Source: Streptomyces tubercidicus
Lineage (GTDB): Bacteria; Actinomycetota; Actinomycetes; Streptomycetales; Streptomycetaceae
Direction of reading: 5' to 3'
Assembly: GCF_027497495.1 (NCBI RefSeq)
Contig: NZ_CP114205.1
Coordinates: 3,100,001-3,164,000 of the forward strand
DNA: 64,000 nt
Of this stretch, positions 63,674 to 64,000 are shown in pieces. A program made the position numbers and the translations under genes. Within the stretch, counting starts at the first letter, position 1, and each line of letters opens with the position of its first letter. The notes under the pieces were generated by a model. The model did no database searches and was not told where the DNA came from. It saw only the letters and a list, made by a program, of their open reading frames with translations.

Positions 63674-64000
63674 ATGAATCCGCAGGGGGAACGCTGGACG
63701 ACGGATCAGGTGCTCGCGCTGGCGCCTGACGAGGCATCGCGCAGGGCGGGCGGCAAGCTCGCCGCGCCCGGCCCGTGGTCGGACGCGGGCGCGGGCGGGA
63801 GCGCGGTGTGGGGGCAGTGCAAGGGCAGCGGCAAGAAGCCGTATCAGACGGTCGTGGACCTCAACGGTCCCGCCTTCAAGTGCAGCTGCCCGAGCCGTAA
63901 ATTTCCGTGCAAGCACGCACTGGGGCTGCTGCTGCTCTGGGCGGGCGGAGGCGGGGAGGTGCCGTCCGGGGAGCCGTCGCCCTGGGCGGGTGAGTGGCTG
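63674..64000 (+). CDS. SWIM zinc-finger protein (cut by window end)
   Basis: The first 109 residues of a longer protein; the gene runs off the window. The SWIM motif CxCx(n)CxH is seen at about residues 70-83 (FKCSCPSRKFPCKHALGL), preceded by VWGQCKGSGKKPYQTVVDL. SWIM domains bind DNA or protein and are found beside MoxR-VWA operons in Streptomyces. Divergent from the MoxR gene and driven by a PafBC-type promoter, with no Shine-Dalgarno before the ATG at 63674. Confidence 0.88.
   Translation, partial: MNPQGERWTTDQVLALAPDEASRRAGGKLAAPGPWSDAGAGGSAVWGQCKGSGKKPYQTVVDLNGPAFKCSCPSRKFPCKHALGLLLLWAGGGGEVPSGEPSPWAGEWL

Overview
The window is high-GC (roughly 72%) actinobacterial chromosome, almost certainly Streptomyces. 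It has GTG starts, Tat and lipobox secretion signals, DUF397/DUF5753 regulator pairs and Pro/Gln/Gly-rich membrane proteins. Its core gene order (sucC-sucD, purN-purH, folD, mdh and the choline/betaine operon) matches what I recall of the Streptomyces coelicolor chromosome core. No rRNA, tRNA, IS element, transposase, integrase or CRISPR array was recognised.

Layout. 0-2.5 kb holds a three-gene regulatory module on the minus strand (small protein, DUF6879 protein, XRE/DUF5753 regulator), with matching tandem decamers on both sides. 2.5-4.1 kb is a YgiB/YgiC-like pair. 4.35-11.1 kb is one giant gene of 23 Ig-like repeats. 11.7-17.8 kb holds a GNAT gene and a mirror-image arrangement of two MocR regulators divergent from carboxymuconolactone-decarboxylase (CMD) genes, enclosing a PEP-mutase-like gene. 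18-22 kb encodes secreted enzymes, a decayed acetyltransferase and a zinc-ribbon protein. 22.1-29.6 kb is a six-gene choline-to-betaine oxidation and betaine-transport operon, including a 56-residue ORF coupled at both ends. 30.6-35.2 kb is an accessory stretch: Uma2 protein, a second DUF6879 module ending in a STAND/TPR protein with an amyloid-like N-terminal motif, and a DUF5988-like gene. 35.2-38.5 kb is a three-gene membrane operon in which two overlapping genes carry the same short motif. 38.7-40.3 kb is an XRE/DUF397 locus. 40.4-54.7 kb is mostly housekeeping: mdh, a membrane XRE-DUF2690 regulator, DUF3017, folD, RDD protein, purH, purN, DUF6350-like membrane protein, a sigma-like membrane protein, sucD and sucC. 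55.5-58.4 kb has an endolysin-like amidase and two secreted proteins. 58.5-64 kb is a MoxR ATPase-DUF5682-VWA operon divergent from a SWIM zinc-finger gene.

How the parts work together. The bet operon pairs synthesis of glycine betaine with its uptake for osmoprotection. sucCD and mdh supply TCA-cycle steps; purN, purH and folD supply one-carbon and purine steps. The most interesting material is regulatory and accessory: (i) the SWIM/MoxR intergenic region carries a perfect match to the PafBC (RecA-NDp) DNA-damage promoter and a near match on the other strand, making the MoxR-VWA-DUF5682 system a candidate damage-response system; (ii) two gene sets look like motif-based signalling systems, a STAND NTPase with a VVQA...GGIHFH motif and a membrane operon sharing an IGDHNT..HH motif; (iii) two DUF6879 modules share layout but have different third genes, each with its own repeat or palindrome at the promoter.
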